64,000 nt of DNA from NCBI GenBank assembly GCA_036583965.1, contig JAZBQD010000019.1, positions 20,773,085-20,837,084 of the forward strand, in the 5' to 3' direction. Origin of the DNA: Prunella strophiata (lineage: Eukaryota; Chordata; Aves; Passeriformes; Prunellidae). The translations under genes and the position numbers were made by a program. Of the stretch, positions 39,825-55,187 are shown one piece after another (within the stretch, counting starts at the first letter, position 1; every line of letters begins with the position of its first letter). The notes beneath the pieces were generated by a model. That model was given only the letters and a program-made list of their open reading frames with translations, made no database searches and was not told the DNA's origin.

Positions 39825-40335
39825 TCATATGGACAGGTTGGATCAATGGGCTGAGATAAAACTGTATGAGGTTCAACAAGGCCAAGTGCTGGGTTCTGCA
39901 CTTGGGTCACAACAACCCCAGGCAGTGCTACAGGATGGAAAGTGGCTGGAAAGCTGCCCAGCAGAAAAGGACCTGAGTGGTGCTGGTCAACATCTGCTGA
40001 ACAGGAGCCAGGGTGTGCCCAGGTGGGCAAGGAGGCCAGTGGCATCCTGGGCTGTGTCAGAAATAGTGTGGCCAGCAGGACCAGGGCAGGGATTGTCTCC
40101 CTGTGCTGGTGAGGCCACACTTCAAGTTCTGTGCTCGATTTTGGGCCCCTCACTGCAATAAAGACACTGAGGTGCTGGGACATGTTTTGAGAACAGCAAC
40201 AAAGCTGCTGAAGGGTCTGGAAAGTCCTACAAGGAGTGGCTGAGGCAGCTGAGATTGTTAAGCCTGGAGAAAAGGAGGCTAAGGTGAGAGCTTATTGCTC
40301 TCAACAACTACCTGAAAGGAGGTTGTGTACTTCAG
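39825..40335 (+). mobile_element. CR1 LINE fragment
   Basis: It follows CR1 consensus order: ATGGACAGGTTGGATCAATG, GAGGTTCAACAAGGCCAAGT, AAAAGGACCTGAGTGGTGCT, GGCATCCTGGGCTGTGTCAG, GTGAGGCCACACTTCAAGTT and GCCTGGAGAAAAGGAGGCT. Open frames on both strands are interrupted and are reverse-transcriptase remnants only. Confidence 0.88.
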
Positions 40336-42624
40336 AAGTAGGCAGAACTCCTTTTCACTGCAATATTTTTAATCATTTGCAAACTAAGCTACATTTGCCA
40401 TTTCTGTTGAAAGTTCCTACAAAGTAATCAAATTAATCCCTAAAACAGCATAAGCACATTACATTTTCAAAGTCTGCAGCTAATCCAAGTGCAGGTAACT
40501 CAGTGGATGGAACTTCCTCCCTTGCTTTGTGAGAGAAGAACCCAGAGCTTAGTAGAATCACTGGTAAAAGGTTTCTCTTGCAATGAACTTAAACTTATTT
40601 TCTGAAGGAAAATAGTGATTCAATAACCCCTCTTCTTTTAGTATTTCCTATTCCTGTTACAGACACAAATCAGTGCTGGGAAGAACCTCTATTTGCAGCT
40701 TGTGTCTAGAGAGAGATATTGTGCTTTTTATCTTGGAGCTGTAAACAAAATAAAGCAAAGAAAAACAACACAAAGAAAAGTGTCCACTTCTTCAATGGCT
40801 AAATAATCCAGGAACATCCTAGGCATTACTTGTCTCTGGAAGACATTCAAGATCTAAAGAATTCCACTTTAGAAGTCTCCACTGATGCAGCTACACCTTA
40901 TTCTCAAGGATACACGGGAATCAGTACAACCACAGACCTTTAACAGTGCACACACAGTACCAAGGAAAGTGTTGGACAAGCCCTAGAAAAGAGCAGGGGT
41001 GTTAACATATGAACTGGACTATACAAACACAGTCATGAATTCCAACTAAGAACAATACACAATTTCCTTGGTAATTATATCAAGCTAAATAGTGCAATTA
41101 TGAAGAAGGCAAAATTAACCATGTCTTTTCAGCATTGTGAACATCAGCTCTTTGTAAAATGTAGAGTGAAGAGAATTTAAAGTGTGATGGTTGGGAAGAG
41201 GCTTATTCCAGTAGACTTTGAACAAGATTAATTTACCTGTGCTTTCACACCTAAATTTATTTATTTTATTAATCACAGGGCATGACAGGGATTCTTATAG
41301 GGCATGCTTTATTCTACTAAGTTTGAGCAATTTTAAGTTCCCTCCCAGAGGAATTGGGGTGTAAGAATTAAGAATTGAAATGACCTATTCAAGCACATGG
41401 TAAAAAATTGCACTAAATCCGGGATTAATAAACTCATTTTCCAAATGATGGAAGCAGCACAGCCCTGCTGATAATGTTATTTTCCTCATGCTACAAGAAG
41501 CCTTTGGAAGTCCAGAACTGAGTCCTAGGACTATGGGACTTCAATCTCCTCTTCAGACAAAAACAAGGCAAAATAGTCCTCAGAATGAGTGAGAACAAGG
41601 ACTGCCCCACAGCCATCCTAAAAAGCAAGGGCAAGTTCTCCTTCAGTAAAATGAGCTGATGTTGCATACACTAAGGCTTTAATCCCCAGTAGTCTGGGGA
41701 AAGGAAAAATGCTACATGTTACTGATGAGACTGTTACTGATGAGAAGTTCACTACCAAGTAGACTGCTGACAGGTTCTACAAAATTACCACTGGGAAGTG
41801 ATAGAAAACCCTAGGTAGAAACCCTGATAATCTGTAAACATAAATTAAATAGAACCCCAATTCTTCCTCCAGAAAGGAAAAATGGGAGTGCCAAGCTTTT
41901 GAGCAGTATGTTAGGTGTTGTTCTCTTACACCACTTCAGACAATGTGAGATGCTCTTTCCTTTTGATTTTCATAATGTTTAAAAGCAGTAAAATCCCCTT
42001 GAGATCTCAAGCAGAGGTGTTTAGAGATGGAATGGCAAATGCCTATTAATCCATACTTTGACGTCAGTTCTCCTACCAGGCAGCACTTGTAACTGCATCA
42101 GACACACAATAGAGCTAACTAACACATGAGCTATCTAGCTCTGAAGCACTGCAGGGGGAATCCTTTGTATAGGAGCTTTCAACATGTGAGCTAGTTCTGT
42201 CTATCATTTAGAAAAGACAAGAAGGGATGGTGCTGTGACTCAGGCGTTTGGGAATGGATTTTTGGCAGGACTTCTTGTTTGTTTGTTTTTGCAGGGAAGT
42301 TTAATACTAGACATGAAGTACAGAAGCAGAACGAGAGGGTGCTGTTTTTGCAAATTTTCTTTTGAAAGTTCAGGATTACAGCAATGGAAGGCTGCTGCAG
42401 GCAAGTTTGAATCCTCTTTTTCAACATCATGAATGACTGGAATAAATTCTACTGTGATTCAGAAGCCAATGCTTTAAGCTGTTTATCAGAGGTTGCATTA
42501 CAGCAAGAAAGTGGCTGGGAAGGGTATTTGCTCTGTTTTCATAAAAGATTGGATTAGAAGAGAAACAGATCTCATTCCAAAAGTTAACTTACTTTAGTAT
42601 TGACAATATTAGTATCTGGGGCCC
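40336..42624 (-). other. NRXN3: NRXN3 intron between two CR1 copies
   Basis: Unique AT-rich sequence. No exon or repeat recognised. Confidence 0.6.
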
Positions 42625-43086
42625 CCAACATAAGAAGGATGTGTTGAAGCAAGTCCAGAGGATGGTCATGGAGCTGAGGGCTGGACCTTGTTTCCTATGA
42701 AGACAGGCTGAAAGAGCTGGGGCTGTTCAGCCTGGAGAAGAGAAGGCTCCAGGGACACCTTACAGCACCTCTTTCCAGTAACTAAAGGGGGCCTACAAGA
42801 AAGCTGGAGAGGGACTTTTTATAAAGGTTTGTAGTGATAGGACAACAGCTTCAAAATGAAACAAGGTATATTTAAATTAGATGTTAGGAAAAAGTTCATT
42901 ATTGTGATGGTGCTGAAGCACTGGAACAGGTTTCTCAGAGAAGCCCCATCCCTGGAAATGTTCAAGGCCAAGCTGGATGGAGCCCTGAGCAACCTGATTT
43001 AGTGGAAGGTGTGCCTGTCCATGGTGAAGCAGCTGGAACTAGATATTTGAGGTCCTTCCTAACCCAAACAATTCTGTGATTCTATA
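42625..43086 (+). mobile_element. CR1 LINE 3' fragment
   Basis: Blocks in order: CAAGTCCAGAGGATGGTCAT, GAAAGAGCTGGGGCTGTTCA, GCCTGGAGAAGAGAAGGCTC, TTAGATGTTAGGAAAAAGTT, CACTGGAACAGGTTTCTCAG, GGTCCTTCCTAACCCAAACA and ATTCTGTGATTCTA at the 3' end. It is one of the better-preserved copies in the window. Confidence 0.9.
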
Positions 43087-46000
43087 CTATGATATTTGTA
43101 CCTATTTCAGAATCCCAAGTAAAGCCAATATATCCATGAATAAAGCTGAGGAGATGGACACCAGAATTCTTCAGGTCCATACAGACTTTTTAAACAAAAA
43201 TTCAGGATGATTGCTTTTTGCTATTGATTAATTCCGCTTATCTCACTTGTAAGCTGGGAGGCCTTGGCATTCTTTCTTCCTAATCTTCACACCATGATAA
43301 GATAATGTATGTCCCACCATCCCAGAAGTTTGTTTATTTGTTAAAGAAGTTGAAGCATTACCTTTCAAAATGGATGTAGAAGGGGGATGGGGGGTGTGTG
43401 GGGGTATGGTGTGTATTTATTATTTTTTAAAACCAACAGTTAATATCCATAGACCAGGGCAGATCAGATTGCTGTGGAATCACTATTTAAAGGGATATAT
43501 AGTCATATATTTTAATATGTTTTCCATATTATTCCTTACTGTATTACCTGAAGTATTTACATTTGAATTTCAGGTTCATTGTTAGAAAATCAACTGAAAA
43601 ATGACTGCATAGATATTAACCATCGTGTCTTAGCTTCATGGTTTAGTAATTCTCAGGAGCATAAAAATCATAAATACCTGTGAAATGAAAGTTAACTGCA
43701 GATCAAGTCTAATAGGACGGAAAGTTAATTAAAAGAAGCAAAAAAAATCTTATCATATTAGGCTTTCCTCAGCTATGAAGTAAGACATTGTATGGTTAGA
43801 TTTTAATAGGAAAGTCTATTACTTTCTCATAGACTCTAATTTCCTTTATCTGTATGAGCCACAAAATTTTCTCATGCAGAATTATTTTTCTGATGAATTC
43901 ATTACTTCTATTCATATTCTTAGTCTAATTGATGGTCTTAAGCACAATCAAAAAAGAGATAGAGCTGGAAACATTATGTTAATAGAACAAACACTTTATT
44001 TGAGCAATTCTGCTATTGGCAAACTTGCAGCTTTGAACTTTGTGAATGAAACAAAAAGGTGTTCAAATTTTAACCTTATTACCCTGTGATTTACTGCCTT
44101 ATTAGGGTATTTATGAACAGCACTGTTTTGAAGTTAGAAGAAATGTTTCACCTTCAAAAGGCTCATTACAGACACTTGAGCCTGTTTCTTGCTTTCTGCA
44201 AAGGACATTAAATGAGAACAGACACATGGACCAACATTTTACTGAAGAAAATGTTGCCAGAAAACTGGCAGATTTGCCTTTTTTTTCCAGTGCCTAAACA
44301 ATTCTTGCTAGTCTTTCATGGTAAATTTAAGTGTTTAATGCAAAGTGGCTTCTTTTCCCAACCTTCCAAAGCATTGAATTATTCATCAAAATGGAAACAT
44401 GCCAGAAGCCAAATTATAAGTGGCTATTGCTGTCCTGTAGCTCCATCACAATTCCTTATTATTTCTTATTTCACTGTCTGGTAATTTAGTAGTGGTAACC
44501 TCAGCTGAAAAATACTGAGAAAGGGAAGCAAGTGGCAATTCAAACATACAACTACAAAGAGCAGAATTCAGCACAGGAGCAATAGCCTTTGAGGTAAGAT
44601 GACAGCTCTGTCTTCATCGGTAGGGAGGCATAATTGGAAAAAACCCTTCACTTCTGCTCTTTCTTCGGTGTCGCCTTTCTCTTAAAAAAATACATTCCAC
44701 TTCAAAACTCTACCATGATGTTTCCTGTTTATTATGTCTCATTGTATGATTTTCCAACCTGATAAATATCTACTTCCAATTCTAAAGATACTCTTCATTC
44801 CAATTTGCTGCCAACCCAAGTTAGGGATCTGAGAGATGAGTTCAGGTCTCCTATCATTACCACTCAACAGGAAAGACTGTAGGTTAAGGTATGTATTTGA
44901 CAACCTTGTAGCTACCCTATTGCCTTCAGTGATCTTACAGGAATATGACTGACTGAACTTTAAAATTGAACATGGGTAAATGACTCCACAGGGAAAGTGA
45001 GGGACGAAGATTGGAACCCATTCCCTAACTCCAGCACTGCATGGAATTTACAGGGACCATCAGGATACAAAACCTTAAAAGTTAGCAGACTGGTCCCTGA
45101 AAGCAAACCCACAGAGCAGTGAAGAGGAGGAAACACTTTCTGTTTCATCTATGGCCTTCAGGTATAGCTATGGATGAAATGATTCCTTTTGCTTAAACAA
45201 ATATGGCTTTTCACAATGAAAAAAATGATTCTATTTAGAAACATTTCCTCTTATTCATTAATGCAATTCTTCTTTTAAACTCAGCAGTAGTTTATCCTCC
45301 TTCCACCTCTGAAACTGTTGCATGCCCTACAAATAATTTTCTCCCTGCAGTGCTCCATGTTTCTCTCAACTAAAGCTTGTTAGTGAGACACCTAAGGAAG
45401 TATCCTTTAAACGTCCCTGATTATGATAATTATGAAAAGCAGACAATAGCATTCATCACTCTTACTAAAAGTCTGAAAAGCTTCTTTTTAATACCTGCAG
45501 AACACATTTCAAATCTGAGATAAACAATGCCACTGAAGTAGTAACAGTGAATTTCTGGTTAAACACCTTACCTGGCATATAGGGCTGGGTGCTCTGTTAG
45601 ATAAGATCAAGAAGATCCATAACACTACCAAGTGCAGAAATAAAAATGGTAGTAGCAATGGCTTACTTTAAAGATAGAAAAAAATCTAAAGGAGGGTTTA
45701 TCCCTGCTCCCTTCAAGAATATTAATGTGCAGAATACAGATGCACCAGCTGGGCTCAAAAAAGTAAGTGCAAGTCAGAAGCTGCCTGATCTCAGAAAACC
45801 AAGAGGCATTCCTTATGTATTCAAACAGTGTAGAATAAAGCAGAGCATTGTAATGAAATACAGTAAAAAATGTAGATGATACGCACCTTATGAAAACAAG
45901 CTGTTGTATTTGACAGCTGAGCTTTGAAATGCTCCAGCTAAAGTCTCTCCTCTCTGTTAAATCATCTGGACTTTTTTTTCCAGTCTGTGATTTAAGGTCT

Positions 46001-49000
46001 AGCTAACTCTACACAGTGATTTTTTCCACGTATAACTGTACGAAAGCCCTAATACTATAAACTGCTAAATACTTTCTACTTTCATTAATCCCCAGTCACT
46101 CAACATCTCATCAGGCTGCCAGTTTTTCCAGCCATGTGGTTAATGCAATTAGCAAATATGCATGCATATGCATATATACAGGAATCTACACAATTTTTTT
46201 TTGCATTTTTTCCCTATGAAAGTATTTAATTTGCATCCAAATTCCAAACTGCTATAGACATCCAAGTGCTGACTCTTTCCTTTCCTAAAAGAAAAATCAA
46301 TATCCTGTTCACAAATGCTGTGGACAAAAGCTTTGGAAAAGAGTTATAAAACAAGTGAGGAATGCAGCAGAAAAGTTATGCTTTTGGTAATTTAAGCCTA
46401 TTACCAAATGTAGTCTCCCAGGAATTCCTTGTACATACAACTGGGTTTTCTTTTTTTCTGTATATGCTATGAATTACCTAATCCACTCTTTCTGATCTAA
46501 TGTTCAGTTCTGGCAAACAATCCTACTTTTGAAACTTAAGAGCATGATTTGCTACTCACCTGCAGCTGTTTTACACTGATAATGCTTCTATTCATTATTG
46601 CTAACTTACATTAGCAGTAAATGAGAGGCACAGCACGTGCATCATTTCTTACAGTGGAATCAGAGAAACCTAAAATATGACATGCAGTCTATCTCCTGGG
46701 GACAGAATATTACCAGCACTCTGTTTTCACATCTAAGATATTTGCTAGAACTATCTGAAATCTGTAATAATATTATGTAACTGAACAATACTTATGGGTT
46801 TTCCTATATATTTACTATATGTGACTCATATATATATTTCTTTTTCTTTGCTTTTTATTTCCAGCACCTTTCCCAGTGCTCCAGTCAGAGACGTAAAGCT
46901 CAAATTTATTGGATTTTATAAAAGGAAACTGCATTTGCCATCCCTTAATCCTTTCTTGCAAAGAATCTCCTTCCTCTGCACCAGTTCCCTATGCTTATTA
47001 AGCTTCCCAGCTACACTCAGAGCTCAGGCTCTGTATAAGCAGAGGCGTCACTGTAATGGAGCAGAGAGATAACAGTGCCTCTCTACTTGGCTTTGTCAGC
47101 ACTACCCCTGAAATTATGTGTACACTTCTGTGCATTTCATTACCAGAATAGAACAGCACAAGACAATGCAAAAGAGAAAATTGATAAAGAACTGCTGTTC
47201 AACAAGGAATAATCATTGCTCTAAGTTGATGTCTAAAATCTTTGCCTTCACTGTAGATAGCTTCATCATCTTGGTTTGTACTCGCTGAAATCTCCCTCGA
47301 ATTAGAAAATTGATGTAATATGACACACAGAGTAAAAGCTGTCATTGCTCTAACATGGCTAGATCCCCAGAAAAATGACCTCCTGGTGTGTGTATCTGTC
47401 TGAAGATTTAAGAAATCTGACGATCAAAATACAACTTTAGTTTAAAAGTAGAGGAGAGATTAACTAAGGTTGGAAACTGAAAGAAGAATTAAGACTCCAA
47501 GGTCTAATTTCAAGTTCTGTCATTCAGCTAAACCTTAAGGGCTTGGTCTACAAAAAGATTAACTATCTCTTGTCAGTGTATAAATCTAAAATTTAGATCC
47601 TAGAAGCAAATGCTCAACTGTTCTAATATCCACAAAGCTCCCCTTAGCTTCTAGAAAAATTATGGCAATATAGCTATAAAATGTTGTTGGGGCTATTTGA
47701 CACTCACATTTGCAGCCATCCCCAGGATATAACTACTAAAATTCATTTAAAAATAAGCATCTTGAATGTGTAGCTGGCATCAGAGATTAAATGCCAATAA
47801 AATGCAACAAACAGTATTGCTTGTATAGGGATTTTAAGGCAAAAGCCACAGGTATCAATAGCAACTGATATTCTGAAGATCATCAAAAATCTGGGGCTTC
47901 ACAAAATGTCTGCTATTACAGTAGTCCAAATGGCTTTGACCTGACTTGCTGCTTAGACTCCTAATTAATCAACTTTAATGAAATGTAAGCAAATTTGGTT
48001 GTGAAAAAGAAACAAAACTGTTCCAGTTCCTCAGGATATTTTAAACAGTTCATGTGAATATTGTGTTCTTACATGAGGCATGCCAAGCCTGGCAGGTCTT
48101 AAGAGTTTCTTAAACTATCTGAATTGGCAGCTTGTGTTTGGACACCTGCCACCCACGAGACAGGCCAACAGAAAACTTGCAGCTTGTCATCAGGAAGGAA
48201 AGGTCATCTGAGAGGCAAAGGAAAAAAAAGTCACCAGGAGAATAAAAAATCTACTGGCTCAATAGTAAATGACATATAGATGATTTGGATTAATTTTTCC
48301 TATACTATCCTGCCTTTGTGTTTGCTGTGACAGCAGTACCAGAACACTCCTTCTTCAGCAGAGAACTGTGGAAATTCTTTTCAGAGGAGGCAAGATAGGG
48401 AAAAAACTGCTGTACCAGGATTCCCCGCTCTCCTTGCATGGAGGAAGAATTACTAACAGAGTGAGTTAGACACACAAATGGCTGCTTTCATCTTTCAACA
48501 ATCCTGTTATTAGAATGGAGGTGCTGCAGGCACAACATCTGCAGTTTGTTTTGCCATCTGTTTCTAAAAATATCATCTCAGTGAAGGAGACTTTTTTCCT
48601 GTCTCTCAAAATCATTTTTGTTTGCTTTTTCTTTCCAAGAGAAAAGTGATGGATTTGGAAAACAGCATATGTGGGAAAGATCATTCAGCTTCAGGGGTGG
48701 ACTTTACCATTGCTATTCAAAATACAATGAAAAGCTGTGAACAAAACAACTGAAAATTTTGAAATATACTGGCTCAACTCCTTTGATAAATGTAATCAAA
48801 GGGCTTAGTCTTCTAACGTAATTCCTACAGACCTAGTGACAGATGTTTCCTATGCAGGAAAGTATGGTTTAATGTTCTGGGGAACTTAATGGGGGAGAAA
48901 AGAAATTGAAAAACTGAAAAGAACTACAAGAAGCTCCGACGTTATTTACAGGTGAAGTTTAGTAGTCATATTTTCAGAAATCGAAAAAGGAGACAAATGA

Positions 49001-52000
49001 AGTGGGGGGACAAAAGAAGTTCCCATAAAATACTTCAAAACTTAAGCTTACTTTGTTTCATAATTACAGATCTTGTTAGAATGCAATTCTCACTTTTTTT
49101 AAAGCACAAATTTCAAAATGCAAAAAAAGTAATCAAACTCAGCATTTTAGGGGTAAGAACCCTTTTCTTGTTTTGGATATGACACAGACAGCTCAGGAGA
49201 GACTAGATGGTGTCTCTACAGTATTTTGACAGCACCAAATCTCCATTTTTTTACTTAAAAAAAACCCCAAAAAATACCAAACTAAGGCGTAAATATATTC
49301 AATTACTTTTCAGTCTCTGAATTCCTTTGGGGCTTATTTAGCATGCTTAAGCATGTGAAGTAAAGGATGTGAGAGACTGAAATGTTAAAGGTTAAAGACC
49401 CAAACAACTGGCCATTTGCAAAAGCAGCAGGTGCTTTGCTGAGGCCAGGTTTGCACCCCCACACCAAAGTGGCAGAGGAGATTTTTGGGTGTGTGGTGGC
49501 AAACCACAAAACTTCTGATCTGTGTGAGAACAGCCCCAGTGCCAAGGAGGGACCTTCCACCAGTGGACTGCATATGATCCACAGTGCTCCAGGGAATGCC
49601 ACCCATCAGCCATGGGAATAAGGGCAGATCGGGTAGTGTGGCCAGTTTACTGAACAAAAGAGCACTTCATTTTATTTCTGATACATACATACTCCCACTT
49701 CACTGACTTTCTCCCCAGCTGTCAAACCTTTTTAATCCTCTCCACAGGTCTCTGAGAGTCCCCAGAATTCTGGCACAGGTAAATGATTCAGAACCTCACC
49801 AAAGACACCTCCCTGCTGTGAGTTCAGATGCGTGACAGGGATCCTCTGTTTCTGACTGTTCCCGGATCTCAAACCTGAGTCACACTTGCTCTCACTCACA
49901 AAACACCTCCCCCAAAACGATGGGATGTACTGGCAGCTTTCTGAGTTATACAAAAGCCAAAACCCTGAACTAACAGAACATAGCAGGCACATCAGAAAGA
50001 GCATTAGGCAAGATTCAATCTATTCCACATTTGCTTATAAAGCTCCTAAACAAGTTTATACTACTATTTCAGCTCCCCAAAATGCTTCTTTTAGCCAGAA
50101 CATAAACATGGCATTAACAAATGTATAAATATACACACATGTACAGAGAGAGAGTGAGCGTGTGTGCACGTTTTGCAGTATATTTATCATCCCTGTCTTA
50201 GCACTAAAAAATTAGCATACAGGAGAACCATGGATTCTAGAGGAAATACAGGTCTCCAGGCACTCCACAGTAGACTTGTTACTGAATGGAGAGAGGTCAG
50301 AAGAGAATACAATTTTGTTTTGATACATTAGAAAATAACTGGAACTATTTACAGAACTATTTTTGCTCTTTTCATCGGCCAAATACCAAGTTTATGAACT
50401 CTCTAAGCAGTAGTGAAATCAGTAGTTGCTAAAACTAGTATCTAAAATCAGTCATACTGGTTTCAGTACTAGGGAAAAATCCTGAATTATGGACATATAT
50501 TAAAAAAAAAAAAGCCCACAAAATTGCTAAAATTTCTTTGCATTTCTGCTGTCCCTCAAAGACAGAACAACCTTTCCCACTTTTTGAATTCCTCTGACAT
50601 CTATTGTTCTGACACTGAGGTGGAGTGAAACCAGTGGAGATAAAATTTGGGGCATTTTTTTGTTGCTCTTAAAGAAGCTAATTTTGAGATTTTGCAACTT
50701 TGTTTGTAAAATAGTTGTAGTTGCTCTTGAATGTAAAAAGAGGAGCTGATGATCCTTATAACACCACCCCATGAGACCAAAGAACTTTAGTTTTCACGAG
50801 ACTCTGCAGATGTAGAAAAAGAAGGTCCTTGGTGGTGGGTCTTTTGCAAGGCTTTAATAATGTATTTGTTAGTACAAAGATCAAATGGGTTCTCAAATTA
50901 TTAGACATCTGAGATTTCAAATCAGGCCAGTCTAATTTATTTTTGTTTTGTTTTTTTGCTTCTATACCTCATTTGCAAACTGGTATGGGCTTTGTCTTCT
51001 GCTTCTCACAGAGCATTTAAGCTAAGCAGTATTAAAGAAATACTACACTGGATGTTGTCTAGGAACTGGGATCCTCTGCTTTTTACACTTGGGAGAAAGC
51101 ACTGATTTCTACAACTTGTAAATAAAAAATTGGAACTGAAACAGAGAGGCAGAATGAAGACAAAGTAATAACCCCTTTGATGTAATTATAAACTTTGGTT
51201 TCTCATGATCTACTTGCATGGAAAATAGAACAGGTTTGCCTGCTCTACTGAGGTGTTATTCTAGGTGTTATAGTTCATGTGAACATCAGTACTTTTGAAC
51301 TTCTAGTACATAAGGCATCCTTAGGTCTAGGAATGATGACCAAAAGAAATTTATAAGAAAAACCTTTAGAAGCAAAAGCCTATCTCTGTCCCTAGTATCT
51401 GTAAATGCTCAATATGATCTCTCTCTAACAGACATTATTATCTTTCAAAATCAGATACTTTCTTCTTGTTTAAAGGTAACTAATCAGTTGCTATAGACAT
51501 TTAAGGTTCTAATAAACAAACATTTGCTTTTGATGCAAAATCTGTTTCTGAGTCATGTGCTAGCTCTTCTATTCCACTGAATGTGTCATTGGCTATTTTT
51601 ATTTTCTTTACCATATATTTTATGAAGCTGAAAATCAAAGCTAACAGGGACAAAAAGCAAGTCGCAGCAGGTTGAAAATATCATATCTTAGTATTTTAGA
51701 CATGTGTCAGCTTGATAATATAGGCACAGCACTAGAGGGATTGCCAGAATGTGACAGTGCACATGGCTTTGAGTTTAGAGAACACGCTTTAAAAAAAGAC
51801 TGGAAGGCAGCAAGGGCAAGGTAGCCAGACTGTGGGGCTGATTCTGATCTCTCCTGATCTTAAATGCAAAACCAGGGAAACATACACCATCTAAGTCAGG
51901 CTGGAGAAACAGCTATGTTTTCAAAGGAAAATTCTACAAGCATGCAAGTCCAAGTGATGGAAGTGTTCATATTTAAGATCTCTATATTGCTGTCCACTCA

Positions 52001-54150
52001 TGACATTAATTTATGTGCCCTGAGCATGGTTAATTCCAATGCATGTGTTCATTCTAGAGGTAAAAATCATATTTAATGAAAATAATGTCACACCAATGAT
52101 CCCTAAGATTAAAATACTTGAGTTTTGTATCCCTCACTTTATTCTCTCTGCATTAGCAGATTAGGAATTGTACCTACTTTATAAAAATATGTGATAATAT
52201 TACTTCTCACAGCAAGTGAAGATAGCATATAGTACTAAAACCTTAACAATAACACCATTTATTTGCACATTTCTGGTAGGTATCAGTACAGAATCATTTT
52301 GGGGTGTTGAACAGCAATTTGCACCTGAATATCAAAGTCCATTAAAACAGTAATTAAATCTCCATTCATCTTTACCTCATTTAGCAAGAAGTATTTCATT
52401 TACCCTGCCTTACAGGTAGGCAAATGAACAATAGACACACACAGTCACAGTAGAACTGGGAGTACCACACCATACTTCAGGCTTTTTATTCTCAGCTTAA
52501 ACAACTGAATTCTCAGCTCTTCCCCTTGCTCAGTGACAAATGTCACAAAAGCAGAAGCTAGCAGCCTACCCTGGGACAGAAAACAAAAACAAGAACTATT
52601 TCTAGTACCAGATATCCATATATAACCTTACTGGGATAAAACAGAGTACAGTGGGACCTCTCAACATCTCCTGTACTTGAGTGAGCCACTTGCCCCTGCA
52701 GAAGGCTGGTCACAGACACAGCAGAAGCTACAGAAGGCAAACAGAATTCACCATTCAGTAGGACACAGAAGCTTTATCACAGCCTGGAGGCTCCTGTCCT
52801 GATGCCCGGACACTTGATCGTGACATTACTCTGGTCTGAAGGTTACCCTGAACCTCAGGATGCAGAGGGCTAAAACTCCAATTGTTCTGCTCCAATAACC
52901 TGCCACTTTTTCTAAAAAATTGGTTTCTTTTGCTGTTTGCATTGTAACAGGACTGTCCTGGTCTCTCTGCCAGAGGGCAGTATTACACAAAACTACAAGC
53001 TTGCTGATTACAATATAATTTTATAAGCAGTTGCTTTACTTAAGCAATTGCCAAGAAAAAGCTTTAGATTCAGTAGGAATTGCTGGTTATGAAAAACACA
53101 TAAGATCTAAAATCTAAACCAAGCCAGCTTTAAATATTTATTTATGTTGTAATAATTACACTCAGTAATTTTTCTCAGATTACATAAGAATTAAGAACTG
53201 AACATAAATCATTACTTCTCACTGGTGAAAGAAGAGTGATCTTTTTATCTCTCTGCAAGTACAGAAAACATATATTGGGTAAGTTAAATGAAATAACTAA
53301 ATAATTCCATGTTGGAAACCTGAACATATCCCATCACTTCCCTCTCCTAGTAGCTTTAGCCTAAAAAGGTATTATATCATGGTCCTGTGAGAAAAGTTCA
53401 CAGATTTCAATGTCTTCTCTTCAGAACAAACTAATTCCTACAAAAAAGCTGTAATTTTAGCTAGGCTAAAGGGATATGTAAGTATGCTTTTGTGATGATG
53501 TGAACATTATCTGCATGAAAACTGTCTTTTCCTCCACTAACTAGAGCTGATCCACTGATGCCAGCTGATGTATCCTAATGCACTGAAGCTTCCTGTGCCA
53601 TTAATGTAACTAGTACATTCACAAAGAACTGAATTAAGGTACCAGGAAATGAACCACTGGACAAGCCAAACTATATTTTTTTCTAAACAGTATTTCTAGT
53701 CTAAGCAGACGCTTAAAAACTCAGCTTGTTTTCCTCTGCTTTATGCATTATTACACATTTATGATGCATATGGCAGAAGAAATCCCAGATGCCATTCCAG
53801 AATTGTGTTCAAGTTATACAAGTAAACATCAGCAAGCCAGCTTTCACCAGCATCAGTAAGAGGCAGAGATCACACACTGACTGACAGAAGACTGACCCCA
53901 CAGAGGGAAGACACACTGCTCTTAGAAATCCTAGGTACATCCTAGACTTTTGTCTGCTAACTACAAACCAACTGTGAACTGTGGATTCTAAAAATACATT
54001 CACAAAAGATATCCTTTCATCTGCACATGCACAGTGATACTCCTTTTCCAAGACTGCCTTTTATAAAAAGTCCTAGGTACATCCCATTGTCTGGTGCCTA
54101 AAGCACAGATAGCAGGAATTCTTACTCGAACACATCAGCTTGTAGGCACA
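43087..54150 (-). other. NRXN3: NRXN3 intron, repeat-poor central part
   Basis: Eleven kilobases with no recognised exon, mobile element or long tandem repeat. A short G-rich patch (43382-43408) and scattered A/T runs only. Confidence 0.6.
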
Positions 54151-55187
54151 AATCCCTTAAGAAGCTGTATAAGAAGTCACTTTAGCATTATGCCAGCAAA
54201 CCACTTCTAGGAGTGAAATGATAACAGAGTTTGAAAACTATTGCAAACAGAACAGCTGCAAACTTGGTCTTATGAAGTTCTGCAGACATCTTGAAACATC
54301 CATCCTGAAGCCTCAGGGAGACACTCAGAACATCATTCAAAGCTTGGTGCCTCTTTGTGGACCTCCCTCGGGTAGGTGAGGAAGGGAAGAGGGGAAGGGC
54401 AGGGGATGAGGGATGACAGAGCGCCGAGGAGCTAAACACCAGCTTACAAACAGAGAACAGAATCACATAACAACACTGGACCAATGGACTCCAAGACACA
54501 GTGACAAGACAGACGGACACAAACAAGACACAAAATCACTACTGAGAAATAAAAAAAAAAGCAAAGAAACCCCATTACAAAAAGTAGATCTACAACTCTG
54601 AGGCTGCAAGAAGCAGCCAAAGGTACTGGCATAACTCTTCCAAAAATAATAAATTATAATATAAATAAAAATTAAAATCAAAACAATATCCCCCCCAAAT
54701 CATACACTATAGACTTGCTTGGTTAGCCTGAATGCATAGCTCTGATGGAACATATGATGGTGTCATCACAGCCCATGCACCAGTTAATGAAGGCCATGGT
54801 TAGTTACATCAGCTAAACTACAGCATGCCAGAAAAATGATCTTGCACTGACCCAGAAATAAAAGATACAACAGACACTCTGCATTGCAATAAAATTCTTT
54901 TTATGCCATCTGCAGTTTCTAGGGCTCTTTACATTGGAAGAGTTTTTCCTGGGAATGTGCAGGGTAAAGGGGAGGGTTTTTTCCTTCTGGGTGTTTTTTT
55001 CCTCTGAACTCAATTGAAAAAAAAAAAGGAAAAGGGAAAAAACAGGATAGAGACTTTGCAGGAGTTTAAAAAAGTAGGAAAATAAAAATAAAGGAGGGGT
55101 AATACTCTTCATTCTTTTACACACAACTTTCTTGGAATGTCCGAAAATGTGAATTTCTTCAGGATGGCAAGAAAAGATTTTGTTGCC

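Noticed and set aside
39787..40183. Long open frames on both strands
   Set aside because: They fall in a CR1 fragment. They are reverse-transcriptase relics and their antisense, not host genes.
54188..54526. 112-codon minus-strand frame in the UTR-like block
   Set aside because: It does not join in phase to a supported acceptor, resembles no neurexin segment, and is rich in residues expected from random AT/CT-rich DNA.
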